From NCBI RefSeq assembly GCF_029212645.1, contig NZ_JARGND010000014.1, forward strand, positions 1 through 64,000: DNA of 64,000 nucleotides. Direction: 5' to 3'. Of this stretch, positions 46,953 through 55,146 are shown one piece after another. The notes below the pieces were generated by a model. That model searched no databases. It saw only the letters and a list, made by a program, of their open reading frames with translations, and was not told where the DNA came from. The stretch is from Vannielia sp. (GTDB lineage Bacteria > Pseudomonadota > Alphaproteobacteria > Rhodobacterales > Rhodobacteraceae). The position numbers and the translations under genes are program-made. The number at the start of each line of letters is the position of its first letter. Within the stretch, counting starts at the first letter, position 1.

Positions 46953-47750
46953 TTACTGCTGCGAAATGTCCAGTTCAACGGTGAGCACCTCGCCCTCGCC
47001 GCCAATTCTGGTGCCAGTTACCGGAGCAGCATCCCCATAGTCCAGCCCTGTTGCAACGCGAACATAGCGCGTATCGGGGGAAACCTTGTTGCTCACGTCA
47101 AAGCCCACCCAGCCCAGGCCATCCACATGTGCCTCGGCCCAGCCGTGCATGGCGTCCTGATCGGTGCGGTCATCCAGCTTGAGATAGCCCGAAACATAAC
47201 GCGCCGGATGCTTCAAATGGCGCGCGGCGGCGATGAACACATGCGCCTGATCCTGGCACACGCCGCACCCCTCTTCGAGCGCCCGCTCGGCGGTCCAGTC
47301 CGGTTCCGAGGTGTTGATCTGGTATTTCACCGCCTCATGCACCGCGCCAAGCAACGCGTGAAGCTGATCCAGCCCCTCCTTGCCAGCCACCCCGCGGGCA
47401 AGATCACGCACCTTTGGCCCCACGCGCGTAAGCGGGGTAGACCGCTCAAACAGCCACACCGGCGCCGGGCCTTCATGCGGGCCAGTCACCCCCGACGCAT
47501 CCTGCATCTCCACCTCGCCCTCGCTTGAAAGGATAAGCTCGGTCGCGCCGGGGGCGATGCTGATCAGTTCCACCACATTGCGGTGGTGATCCTCGTATTG
47601 CAGCTCTTTCTCGCCGCCAGCCACCTTGGTTTTCCAGTTCAGCACGGTCTGCGCCCTGTGGCTCTTGGGCGTTTTGCGCAGCTGTTCCAGCCCGTAAACA
47701 ACAGGCTCGGTGAAGCTGTACTTCGTGACGTGGCGAATTTTGAGGCGCAT
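46953..47750 (-). CDS. Transglutaminase-like protein
   Basis: MRLKIRHVTKYSFTEPVVYGLEQLRKTPKSH; EGCGVCQDQAHVFIAAARHLKHPARYVSGYL; HGWAEAHVDGLGWVGFDVSNKVSPDTRYVRVATGLDYGDAAPVTG. Confidence 0.95.
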   Translation of the reverse strand: MRLKIRHVTKYSFTEPVVYGLEQLRKTPKSHRAQTVLNWKTKVAGGEKELQYEDHHRNVVELISIAPGATELILSSEGEVEMQDASGVTGPHEGPAPVWLFERSTPLTRVGPKVRDLARGVAGKEGLDQLHALLGAVHEAVKYQINTSEPDWTAERALEEGCGVCQDQAHVFIAAARHLKHPARYVSGYLKLDDRTDQDAMHGWAEAHVDGLGWVGFDVSNKVSPDTRYVRVATGLDYGDAAPVTGTRIGGEGEVLTVELDISQQ

Positions 47751-47786
47751 TCTGTCTCGTTTGCGGCTGGATCTGTCGGAACGGCT

Positions 47787-48728
47787 TTACTGGTAGAAGC
47801 GAAAATCAATCTCGATCTGTCGGCTCAGCTCCCCGAGCGAGATCAGGATGTCCTGAATATACTCGTGCAGACCATAGTCGAAAACATTGTCGATGTCATT
47901 CTCTCGCAGCCTGCGGCACAGCGCTTCGGCCTTGTCGCGGGCCAAACAGCCGCTGCCGTAGTCATGGGCAATGAAGTTGAGGTTCTCCATCAGCCGGTTG
48001 GCGCAAAAGTAAAGACTGCGGGGCATCCGCCCGTCACGCACCAGAAAGCTGGCAATGTCGCGCGGGTTGGTGTCATGGCCATAAACCGCGCGGTAGCCGC
48101 TGTCGGCGGAGACAGAGCGCAGGATGGTTTCCCACTGCACATTGTCGAGGCTGGAGCCCACCGCAAAGGAAGAGGGCAGCAGCACATAGTATTTCACATC
48201 CAGAATGCGGGCGGTGTTGTCGGCCCGTTCCAGAAAGGTGCCGATGCGGCAAAAATCGTAGATGTCATTGCGCAGCATGGTGCCATGGGTCGCGCCGCGC
48301 ACAAGGCCGGTGCGCTGGCGGATCACTTCAAGCACGCTGGGCAGATCGCGCTCGTTCACCTTGCGGCGCAGCAGCTCCTTCATCTCCATCCAGCAGCCGT
48401 TCATCGCCTCCCACACTTCATGGGTCAGCCCGGTGCGCACAAGGCGGGCATTGTTGCGTGCACTCTCCAGCGAGCGCAGCACCGACGAGGGGTTATCCTT
48501 GTCGCGCAACATCCAGTCGATCACCGCATCCTTGGACAGCTCGTCGTATTTCTCGAAATACCCCAGATCGACCGAGGCCGTCTGCATGATCGAGGCCCAC
48601 TCATCGGCATCATCCGCCGAGCGGGTGAGGGCAATGCGCTGGCCCGTGTCGATCACCCGGGTAATGTTTTCGGCCCGCTCAAGCGAGCGGAACATCCAAA
48701 ACAGCCCCCCTGCGGTTTTCCCAAGCAT
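47787..48728 (-). CDS. Alpha-E domain protein
   Basis: MLGKTAGGLFWMFRSLERAENITRVIDTGQRIAL; IGTFLERADNTARILDVKYYVLLP. Confidence 0.92.
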   Translation of the reverse strand: MLGKTAGGLFWMFRSLERAENITRVIDTGQRIALTRSADDADEWASIMQTASVDLGYFEKYDELSKDAVIDWMLRDKDNPSSVLRSLESARNNARLVRTGLTHEVWEAMNGCWMEMKELLRRKVNERDLPSVLEVIRQRTGLVRGATHGTMLRNDIYDFCRIGTFLERADNTARILDVKYYVLLPSSFAVGSSLDNVQWETILRSVSADSGYRAVYGHDTNPRDIASFLVRDGRMPRSLYFCANRLMENLNFIAHDYGSGCLARDKAEALCRRLRENDIDNVFDYGLHEYIQDILISLGELSRQIEIDFRFYQ

Positions 48729-48731
48729 GCC

Positions 48732-50159
48732 CTAGTCCTCCAGCACCCAAGTGTCCTTGGTGCCTCCGCCCTGGCTGGAATTCACCACCAGCGAGCCCTT
48801 TTGCAGCGCCACCCGCGTCAGCCCGCCGGGGGTAATGTTGATCCCCTCCGGGCTGACCAGCACAAAGGGGCGCAGGTCTACGTGGCGCGGCGCAAGGCCC
48901 TTTTGCGTCATGATCGGCACCGTCGAAAGGCTCAGCGTGGGCTGCGCGATGTAGTTGCTCGGTCTGGCTTGCAGCTTCTTGCGGAACTCGGCGATGTCTT
49001 TCTTGGTGGCTGTCGGGCCAATCAGCATCCCGTATCCGCCAGAGCCATGCACCTCTTTCACAACCAGATCCTTGAGGTTTTCCAGCACGTATTTCAGGCT
49101 GTCAGCATCGCTGCACCGCCACGTTGGCACGTTCTGCAAAATTGCCTTCTCGCCGGTGTAAAACTCAACGATCTCAGGCATGTAGCTGTAAATCGCCTTG
49201 TCATCGGCAATGCCGGTGCCCGGTGCGTTGGCAATGGCAATGTTTCCGGCGCGGTACACATCCATGATCCCCGGCACGCCAAGGGCGCTATCGGGGTTAA
49301 AGTTGAGCGGATCAAGAAATTCGTCATCAACCCGGCGATACAGCACATCAATCGGCTTGTAGCCCCGCGTGGTGCGCATGGCGACGCGGCCATCAACCAC
49401 CCGCAAATCATGCCCTTCCACCAGTTCCACACCCATGCCATCCGCGAGGAAAGCATGCTCAAAATAGGCGCTGTTGTAGCTGCCCGGCGTCAGCACGGCG
49501 ACAGTGGGCGTCCCCTCGGTGTTGGCCGGCGCGCAGGCCCGCAAGGACCGCAGCAGCGAGCGCGGGTATTGGCTCACCTTCTGCACCCGCGTTTTCGAGA
49601 AAAGCTCGGGGAACATCTTGAGCATGGTTTCGCGGTTTTCGAGCATGTAGCTCACACCGCTGGGCGTGCGGGCATTGTCTTCCAGCACATAAAATTCATC
49701 ATCGCCCGTGCGCACCAGATCAATGCCCACGATATGCGTATACACCCCGCCCGGCGGCGTCACACCGGCCATCTCGGGCAGGTAGGCATCGTTGTGCTGG
49801 ATCATCTCACGCGGCACACGCCCCGCCTTGATGATCTCCTGGCGGTGGTAAATGTCATAGAGAAAGGCGTTGATCGCCCGTACCCGCTGCTCGATCCCGC
49901 GTGTGAGCTTCGTCCACTCACTGCCCGAGATGATTCTCGGCACAATGTCGAACGGGATCAGCCGTTCCTCGGCCGCCGATTGCCCATACACGTTAAAGGT
50001 GATGCCCGTCAGGCGAAAAACCTCTTCGGCTTCGCGCTGCTTGGCTCTCAGTCGCGCGGGGTCTTCCCCGTCATACCACTGGCCGAATACCTCGTAGGGG
50101 CGGCGGAGCTTTTGGCTCTCCGGATCGCGTCCCCACATTTCATCAAATGTCCCCGTCAT
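48732..50159 (-). CDS. Circularly permuted type-2 ATP-grasp protein
   Basis: GITFNVYGQSAAEERLIPFDIVPRIISGSEWTKLTRGIEQRVRAINAFLYDIYHRQEI; VVKEVHGSGGYGMLIGP. Confidence 0.95.
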   Translation of the reverse strand: MTGTFDEMWGRDPESQKLRRPYEVFGQWYDGEDPARLRAKQREAEEVFRLTGITFNVYGQSAAEERLIPFDIVPRIISGSEWTKLTRGIEQRVRAINAFLYDIYHRQEIIKAGRVPREMIQHNDAYLPEMAGVTPPGGVYTHIVGIDLVRTGDDEFYVLEDNARTPSGVSYMLENRETMLKMFPELFSKTRVQKVSQYPRSLLRSLRACAPANTEGTPTVAVLTPGSYNSAYFEHAFLADGMGVELVEGHDLRVVDGRVAMRTTRGYKPIDVLYRRVDDEFLDPLNFNPDSALGVPGIMDVYRAGNIAIANAPGTGIADDKAIYSYMPEIVEFYTGEKAILQNVPTWRCSDADSLKYVLENLKDLVVKEVHGSGGYGMLIGPTATKKDIAEFRKKLQARPSNYIAQPTLSLSTVPIMTQKGLAPRHVDLRPFVLVSPEGINITPGGLTRVALQKGSLVVNSSQGGGTKDTWVLED

Positions 50160-50242
50160 TGCTCCGAGTATCTAAGCTGCGCGCCGGATTTACAAAGTGA
50201 ATTGACATGATGACAGGAAATTAGCGAACTTGTGCTGAAAAT

Positions 50243-51457
50243 TTAAGCAGCCGGCAGGGCGCGCAGGAAGGCGGCCATGGCCACGACGGCCTGGCCAAGA
50301 TCACCCGGCGTGGCGGATTCTTCGGGGCGGTGGCTCAGGCCCCCCTTGCAGCGCAGGAACAGCATCGCAATCGGGCAAAGATCGGCCATGGCGCTGGCAT
50401 CATGTGTTGCCCCCGAGGGCAGCTCCATCCCCTTACCACCGGTTGTGCGCATCGCCCCGGCCAGCACCTTGCGCAGCTTTGCATCACAGGGCGCGGCGGG
50501 TTGGTGATAGCTGCGACGCATCTCCAGCCCCAGCCGCATCTCTTTGGCGGTGGCCTGCGCAAAACGGGTCAGCGCCGCGCCAGCCTGTTCGCGCAGAGCA
50601 TCGTCTTCGGAGCGGAGTTCAATCGTCAGCCGCACTTCGCCCGGCACCGCGTTCACCGCATTCGGGGCAAGCTCCAGCGCCCCAACCGTGCCGCGCAATT
50701 GGGGCGTGCTTCGTGCCAGCCGGTTCACCTCTGTCACCAGCGCAGCCGCCCCCACCAACGCATCCTGGCGCCCCTCCATCGGCAAGGTGCCCGCATGGCC
50801 GGTTTCGCCCCGAAGGCGCACCTGATGCCGCTCGATCCCGCAGATCGCGGTAACAACGCCCAGCGCCTCGCCCGCCCGTTCCAGCACCGGCCCCTGCTCG
50901 ATATGCGCTTCAAGGTAGCCAATCGCCTTGGCCGGATCACGCGCCAGCGCCGGGATGCCCTCCGGGTTCACCCCGAATGCCTCCATCGCCGCGCGCATCG
51001 GCTCTCCGGGGGCGAGCGTTGCCATATCGTTGCTGCCCGCCAGCGCCCGCGATCCCACCAGCGCCGTCGGAAAGCGCACGCCTTCTTCATCGGCAAAGGC
51101 GCAAACCTCCACGGCAAAAGGCAGCTCCACGCCCTCTTGCGCCAGCAGTTCCACCGCCAAAATCGCCAGCACCACGCCAGCGATGCCATCATAAGCGCCG
51201 CCGTTCGGCACGCTGTCCTGATGTGAGCCCAGGTAAAAGGTGCGCCCCTCGCCTTTGCGGCCAATCAACGTGGCGGCGGCATCCAACTGCGGCACCAACC
51301 CGGCAGCCGTCATCATCCTCGCAAGGTAAACCAGCGCCGCGCGGTGCTCTGCGGTATAGGGCAGCCGCGTCACCCCCGGCCCGCCTGCCGAGATCTTTGC
51401 CAGTGCGCGCAAATGCGCCTCCGCCCGCTCCCCCCAGCGCTGCGCCACGGCGCTCAT
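50243..51457 (-). CDS. M20-family Zn-dependent amidohydrolase (hydantoinase/carbamoylase/allantoate amidohydrolase-like)
   Basis: FYLGSHQDSVPNGGAYDGIAGVVLAILAVELL; AFADEEGVRFPTALVGSRALAG; ETGHAGTLPMEGRQDAL; PSGATHDASAMADLCPIAMLFLRCKGGLSHRPEE. Confidence 0.92.
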   Translation of the reverse strand: MSAVAQRWGERAEAHLRALAKISAGGPGVTRLPYTAEHRAALVYLARMMTAAGLVPQLDAAATLIGRKGEGRTFYLGSHQDSVPNGGAYDGIAGVVLAILAVELLAQEGVELPFAVEVCAFADEEGVRFPTALVGSRALAGSNDMATLAPGEPMRAAMEAFGVNPEGIPALARDPAKAIGYLEAHIEQGPVLERAGEALGVVTAICGIERHQVRLRGETGHAGTLPMEGRQDALVGAAALVTEVNRLARSTPQLRGTVGALELAPNAVNAVPGEVRLTIELRSEDDALREQAGAALTRFAQATAKEMRLGLEMRRSYHQPAAPCDAKLRKVLAGAMRTTGGKGMELPSGATHDASAMADLCPIAMLFLRCKGGLSHRPEESATPGDLGQAVVAMAAFLRALPAA

Positions 51458-52119
51458 CCCTTCAGCACGCGATAGGGGTCTGCCGGGGTTGGCACCTGGC
51501 TCGCCCATTTGGCATAGTCACCGCTCGTCGCTCGCTCCAGCAGGGCGCTCAGTGCTTCAATCGGCGCTTCGGCATAGTCAATCCGCAGGGTGAGCGGCGC
51601 TTCGTCTTCCCGCAGCACCAGCAGCGCGGCTGAACTCAGCCCGCGAATGTCCCCACCCGCCGCCTGCGCCTCTGCCAGCCCTGTAATCAGCCGCTCGGGC
51701 AGGCTGCCTTTGCCGTTTTCATAGCCGCCAATCAGCGCCTCCAGCACCGTTGGCCGCTCCAGCATATTGCCCGCCGCAATCCCGCTGGCGCAAGCAAGGC
51801 TGGCCACTTCGGGGGTGTTCCTGCCCCCATCATGGCTCGCCACCCGCCCGCGCATGTCCAGCACTGTAAGCTGGCGCCAGTCGCGCCCCTCATCCGGCGC
51901 AACCACCGCCTCTATGGCCTCGGTCGGGCTTTGGCCGCCTGCGATACCGTCCAGCACCGACTCACCCCAAATGGTTGAAGGGGCCGCGCCCTGGCTGGCG
52001 CTCATTCCGGTGCCCCACCGGCCCCGGAGCACCCATCCGCCCACGCAAAGGCTGCCGGTGGCGGCCACCCCGGCGATGGCGTTTGTTTGTGCATCTCTTA
52101 CGAGAAGTGAGAATGTCAT
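51454..52119 (-). CDS. DUF1028 protein (putative Ntn-type hydrolase)
   Basis: MTFSLLVRDAQTNAIAGVAATGSLCVGGWVLRGRWGTGMSASQGAAPSTIWGESVLDGIAGGQSP. Confidence 0.9.
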   Translation of the reverse strand: MTFSLLVRDAQTNAIAGVAATGSLCVGGWVLRGRWGTGMSASQGAAPSTIWGESVLDGIAGGQSPTEAIEAVVAPDEGRDWRQLTVLDMRGRVASHDGGRNTPEVASLACASGIAAGNMLERPTVLEALIGGYENGKGSLPERLITGLAEAQAAGGDIRGLSSAALLVLREDEAPLTLRIDYAEAPIEALSALLERATSGDYAKWASQVPTPADPYRVLKG

Positions 52120-52136
52120 GGGCGAAACGTAACTCC

Positions 52137-52194
52137 TTGACCGCAAATTTATCATGAAAAATTGACCGCAGCAATTTATCACTATAAATTGACC
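52137..52194. promoter_or_regulatory. Candidate operator array between divergent DUF1028 and ABC operons
   Basis: Direct repeats AATTTATCATGAAAAATTGACC (52146-52167) and AATTTATCACTATAAATTGACC (52173-52194), 19/22 identical; second contains palindrome CAATTTAT-CACT-ATAAATTG; extra TTGACC at 52137. Confidence 0.7.
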
Positions 52195-52257
52195 TTACGC
52201 ATAACACGCACCGCCCGCCAAGGGTGGGCCCGAAATCCTCCAAACAGGGAGACACGA

Positions 52258-53838
52258 ATGACCCTTCTTTCATGGACCCGCCGCACGGTGCTTGCCATGG
52301 GGGCCGCCCTGGCCCTCTCGCCCCTCGCCGCGCCCTTGGCGGCCTCGGCCCAAACACCCGAAGGCGTGCTCATCGTCGGGCAGGTGGCCGAACCCAAGTC
52401 GCTCGATCCCGCCGCCGTCACCGCGGTGAATGACTTTCGCATCTTGGTGAACCTCTACGAGGGCCTCACCCGCTACAAACCCGGCACGCTCGAGGTCGCC
52501 CCCGGCCTCGCCACCAGTTGGGTGGTGTCCGAGGATGGCACCGAATATACCTTCAAGCTGCGCGAGGGCGTCACCTTCCATGATGGCACCCCGTTCAACG
52601 CCGAAGCGGTGAAGTTCAACTTTGATCGGATGCTGAAAGAGGATCACTCCTTTCACAATACCGGCCCCTTCCCGCTGGCCTTCTTCTTCTCTTCCGTCAC
52701 CGAAACCACCGCAGTTGATGATCTGACGGTCAAGTTCACCCTCTCGGCCCCCTACGCGCCGTTCTTGAGTAACCTCGCCTATCCAACAGGCCTCATCGTA
52801 TCTCCTGCGGCGGTTGAGGCTGGCGGCGCTGATTATGGCCGCTCGCCCGTGGGTACCGGCCCGTTCAAGTTTGTCGAATGGCGCGCCAATGAGGCTGTCG
52901 TCGTGGAGCGGTATGAGGATTACTGGGGCGAAAAGGCCGGCACACAGGCCGTTGTCTTCCGCCCCATCGAAGACGCCAACACCCGCACCGCCGAGATGAT
53001 CGCCGGCGGGATCGACATGATGGTTGAAGTCCCGCCAACCTCACTGTCGCAGTTCTCCGGCGATGGTTTTACCGTGGCCGAGCAGGCAGGCCCGCACGTC
53101 TGGTTCCTGATCCTCAACGCCAAGGAAGGGCCCTTTGCCGACAAGCGCGTGCGTCAGGCCGCGAACTACGCGATCAACAAGGAAGCGCTGGTGAATGACG
53201 TGCTTGAAGGCACCGCCGAAGTCGCCGCCGGCCCCACCCCGCCCGCCTTTGCTTGGGCCTACAACAGCGATCTTGAACCGTACCCCTACGATCCCGAGAA
53301 GGCCAAGGCCCTGCTGGCCGAAGCCGGGGCCGAAGGCGCATCGCTCACCTTTTACGTCACCGAGGGCGGCTCGGGGATGCTTGATCCCGTCGCCATGGGC
53401 ACCGCCATCCAGGCCGATCTCGCCGCCGTGGGCCTTGATGTGAAGATCGAAACCTACGAGTGGAACACCTTCCTCGGCAACGTCAATCCGGGGCTGGAAG
53501 GCAAGGCAGACATGGCCGAAATGGCCTGGATGACGAATGATCCCGATACCCTCCCCTACCTCGCCCTGCGCACCGATGCCTGGCCCGACAAGGGCGGCTT
53601 CAACTCGGGCTACTATTCCAACGCCGAGGTCGATGCGCTGCTCGAAGAGGCCCGCACCGCCGTGGACCAAGGCAAACGCGCCGAGCTTTACAAGAAGATG
53701 CAAGCCATCGTGCAGGAAGATGCCCCATGGGTCTTTGTCGCCAACTGGAAGCAGAACGCCGTCACCAGCAACCGGGTTGAGGGTTTCGAGCTGGAACCAA
53801 GTTTCCTGCTCTCGCTTCAGAACGTGGTGAAGAAGTAA
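52258..53838 (+). CDS. Peptide/nickel-type ABC transporter substrate-binding protein (SBP family 5)
   Basis: Signal peptide MTLLSWTRRTVLAMGAALALSPLAAPLAASA; PKSLDPAAVTAVNDFRILVNLYEGLTRYKPGTLEVAPGLATSWVVSEDGTEYTFKLREGVTFHDGTPFNAEAV. Confidence 0.95.
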   Translation: MTLLSWTRRTVLAMGAALALSPLAAPLAASAQTPEGVLIVGQVAEPKSLDPAAVTAVNDFRILVNLYEGLTRYKPGTLEVAPGLATSWVVSEDGTEYTFKLREGVTFHDGTPFNAEAVKFNFDRMLKEDHSFHNTGPFPLAFFFSSVTETTAVDDLTVKFTLSAPYAPFLSNLAYPTGLIVSPAAVEAGGADYGRSPVGTGPFKFVEWRANEAVVVERYEDYWGEKAGTQAVVFRPIEDANTRTAEMIAGGIDMMVEVPPTSLSQFSGDGFTVAEQAGPHVWFLILNAKEGPFADKRVRQAANYAINKEALVNDVLEGTAEVAAGPTPPAFAWAYNSDLEPYPYDPEKAKALLAEAGAEGASLTFYVTEGGSGMLDPVAMGTAIQADLAAVGLDVKIETYEWNTFLGNVNPGLEGKADMAEMAWMTNDPDTLPYLALRTDAWPDKGGFNSGYYSNAEVDALLEEARTAVDQGKRAELYKKMQAIVQEDAPWVFVANWKQNAVTSNRVEGFELEPSFLLSLQNVVKK

Positions 53839-53872
53839 CGCGCGCTTGGTAACGAGTTCTCTTTTTTCCCGT

Positions 53873-53903
53873 CCGGCCCCATCTGTGCGTGTGTTGGGGC
53901 CGG
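53873..53903. repeat. Intercistronic stem-loop 1
   Basis: CCGGCCCCA-N13-TGGGGCCGG, 9-bp perfect stem. Confidence 0.9.
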
Positions 53904-53915
53904 GCACTTCTCCCC

Positions 53916-53952
53916 GCCGGGTGGGCGCTGCCCACACATTCGCCCACCCGGC
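53916..53952. repeat. Intercistronic stem-loop 2
   Basis: GCCGGGTGGGCG-N13-CGCCCACCCGGC, 12-bp perfect stem. Confidence 0.92.
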
Positions 53953-53987
53953 CTGTCCTGCCTGCGCCAGCCACACAGGAGCCGCCC

Positions 53988-54935
53988 ATGGGTGCCTATA
54001 TCCTCAAGCGTTTGGCCGCCGCGATCCCGGTGATGATCGGCGTTTCGGTGCTGGTGTTCTTCATCATGGCGATGATACCCGGCGATCCCGCCACCGCGAT
54101 CCTCGGCAGCTACGCCACACCCGAAAATGTCGAAAAGCTCAACCGTGACCTTGGCCTCGATAAGCCGCTGGTCGCGCGGTATTTCATCTGGCTCGGCAAC
54201 ATGCTGACCGGTGATTTTGGCCGCAGCTACTCGCAGAACAAACCGGTGATTGATGAGGTGATGGGCCGCTTTGGCAACACGCTCATCCTCGCAGGCGTCG
54301 CCTTTGTGCTCTGTGCCGTACTGGGCATCCTCGCCGGGGTGATCTCGGCGGCGCGGCAGTATGGCTTTGCCGACAAGGCGATCACCTTCGTGGTGCTGAT
54401 CGGCATCTCCATCCCCTCTTTCTTTCTGGGGATGATCCTCATCATCCTCTTCGCCCTGAAGTGGAAGCTCTTTCCCGTGTCGGGCATGTATCTCATCTAT
54501 GGCGGCGGCGGGCTGGCCGATCTGGCCAATCACCTCGTCCTGCCCGCCTCGGCGCTGGCTGTTGTGGCCACCGGGGTGATTGCGCGGCTGTCCCGCTCGG
54601 CCATGCTGGAGGTGCTGCGCCAGGATTTCATCCGCACCGCACGGGCCAAGGGCGTGGGCGAGCGGCGGGTCATCATGGGACACGCGCTCAAGGCCGCAAT
54701 GGTCTCGATCATCCCGGTGCTCGGCATCCAGGCCGGATTCGTGATCTCGGGCGCGGTCTATATCGAAATGGTGTTCGACTGGCCCGGCATCGGCCAGATG
54801 CTGGTGAATGCGATCCGCCAGCGCGATGTGCTGCTGGTGCAAGGCGGCGTCGTGGTTGTCGCCGCCTGCTACGTGCTGTTCAACATCGTGGTCGACGTTG
54901 CCCAGGGCATGCTCGACCCAAGGATCAAGACATGA
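53988..54935 (+). CDS. Peptide ABC transporter permease (DppB-type)
   Basis: MGAYILKRLAAAIPVMIGVSVLVFFIMAMIPGDPA; TARAKGVGERRVIMGHALKAAMVSIIPVLGIQ. Confidence 0.95.
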   Translation: MGAYILKRLAAAIPVMIGVSVLVFFIMAMIPGDPATAILGSYATPENVEKLNRDLGLDKPLVARYFIWLGNMLTGDFGRSYSQNKPVIDEVMGRFGNTLILAGVAFVLCAVLGILAGVISAARQYGFADKAITFVVLIGISIPSFFLGMILIILFALKWKLFPVSGMYLIYGGGGLADLANHLVLPASALAVVATGVIARLSRSAMLEVLRQDFIRTARAKGVGERRVIMGHALKAAMVSIIPVLGIQAGFVISGAVYIEMVFDWPGIGQMLVNAIRQRDVLLVQGGVVVVAACYVLFNIVVDVAQGMLDPRIKT

Positions 54936-54950
54936 GCCGCCTCGCTCAAG

Positions 54951-55089
54951 CCGGGCGTGCGCCGTTCCGCGGGGTGGCGCTGCGCCCTCTGAGCGGGTGG
55001 GCTTTGTGGTCCCGTCGTCATCCACCCTCCAAGGTCATCCAAAACGTCCCCCAAGCGCCACTCCGGGGGGCGGAACGGCGCACGCCCGG
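54951..55089. repeat. 139-bp nested palindrome between permease genes
   Basis: Outer arms CCGGGCGTGCGCCGTTCCGC (54951-54970)/GCGGAACGGCGCACGCCCGG (55070-55089); middle GTGGCGCT (54974-54981)/AGCGCCAC (55054-55061); inner GGGTGG (54995-55000)/CCACCC (55022-55027). Confidence 0.92.
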
Positions 55090-55146
55090 CGCCTGCGGCT
55101 TGATTCCGGGCACAGCCACACCCGCCCTCCCCACGGGAGGCCCCGC

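Noticed and set aside
47583-50210. 875-aa plus-strand ORF opposite the transglutaminase, alpha-E and ATP-grasp genes
   Set aside because: Spans three well-supported minus-strand genes and their boundaries; long antisense ORFs are expected from GC-rich codon usage and the translation has no recognisable domain.
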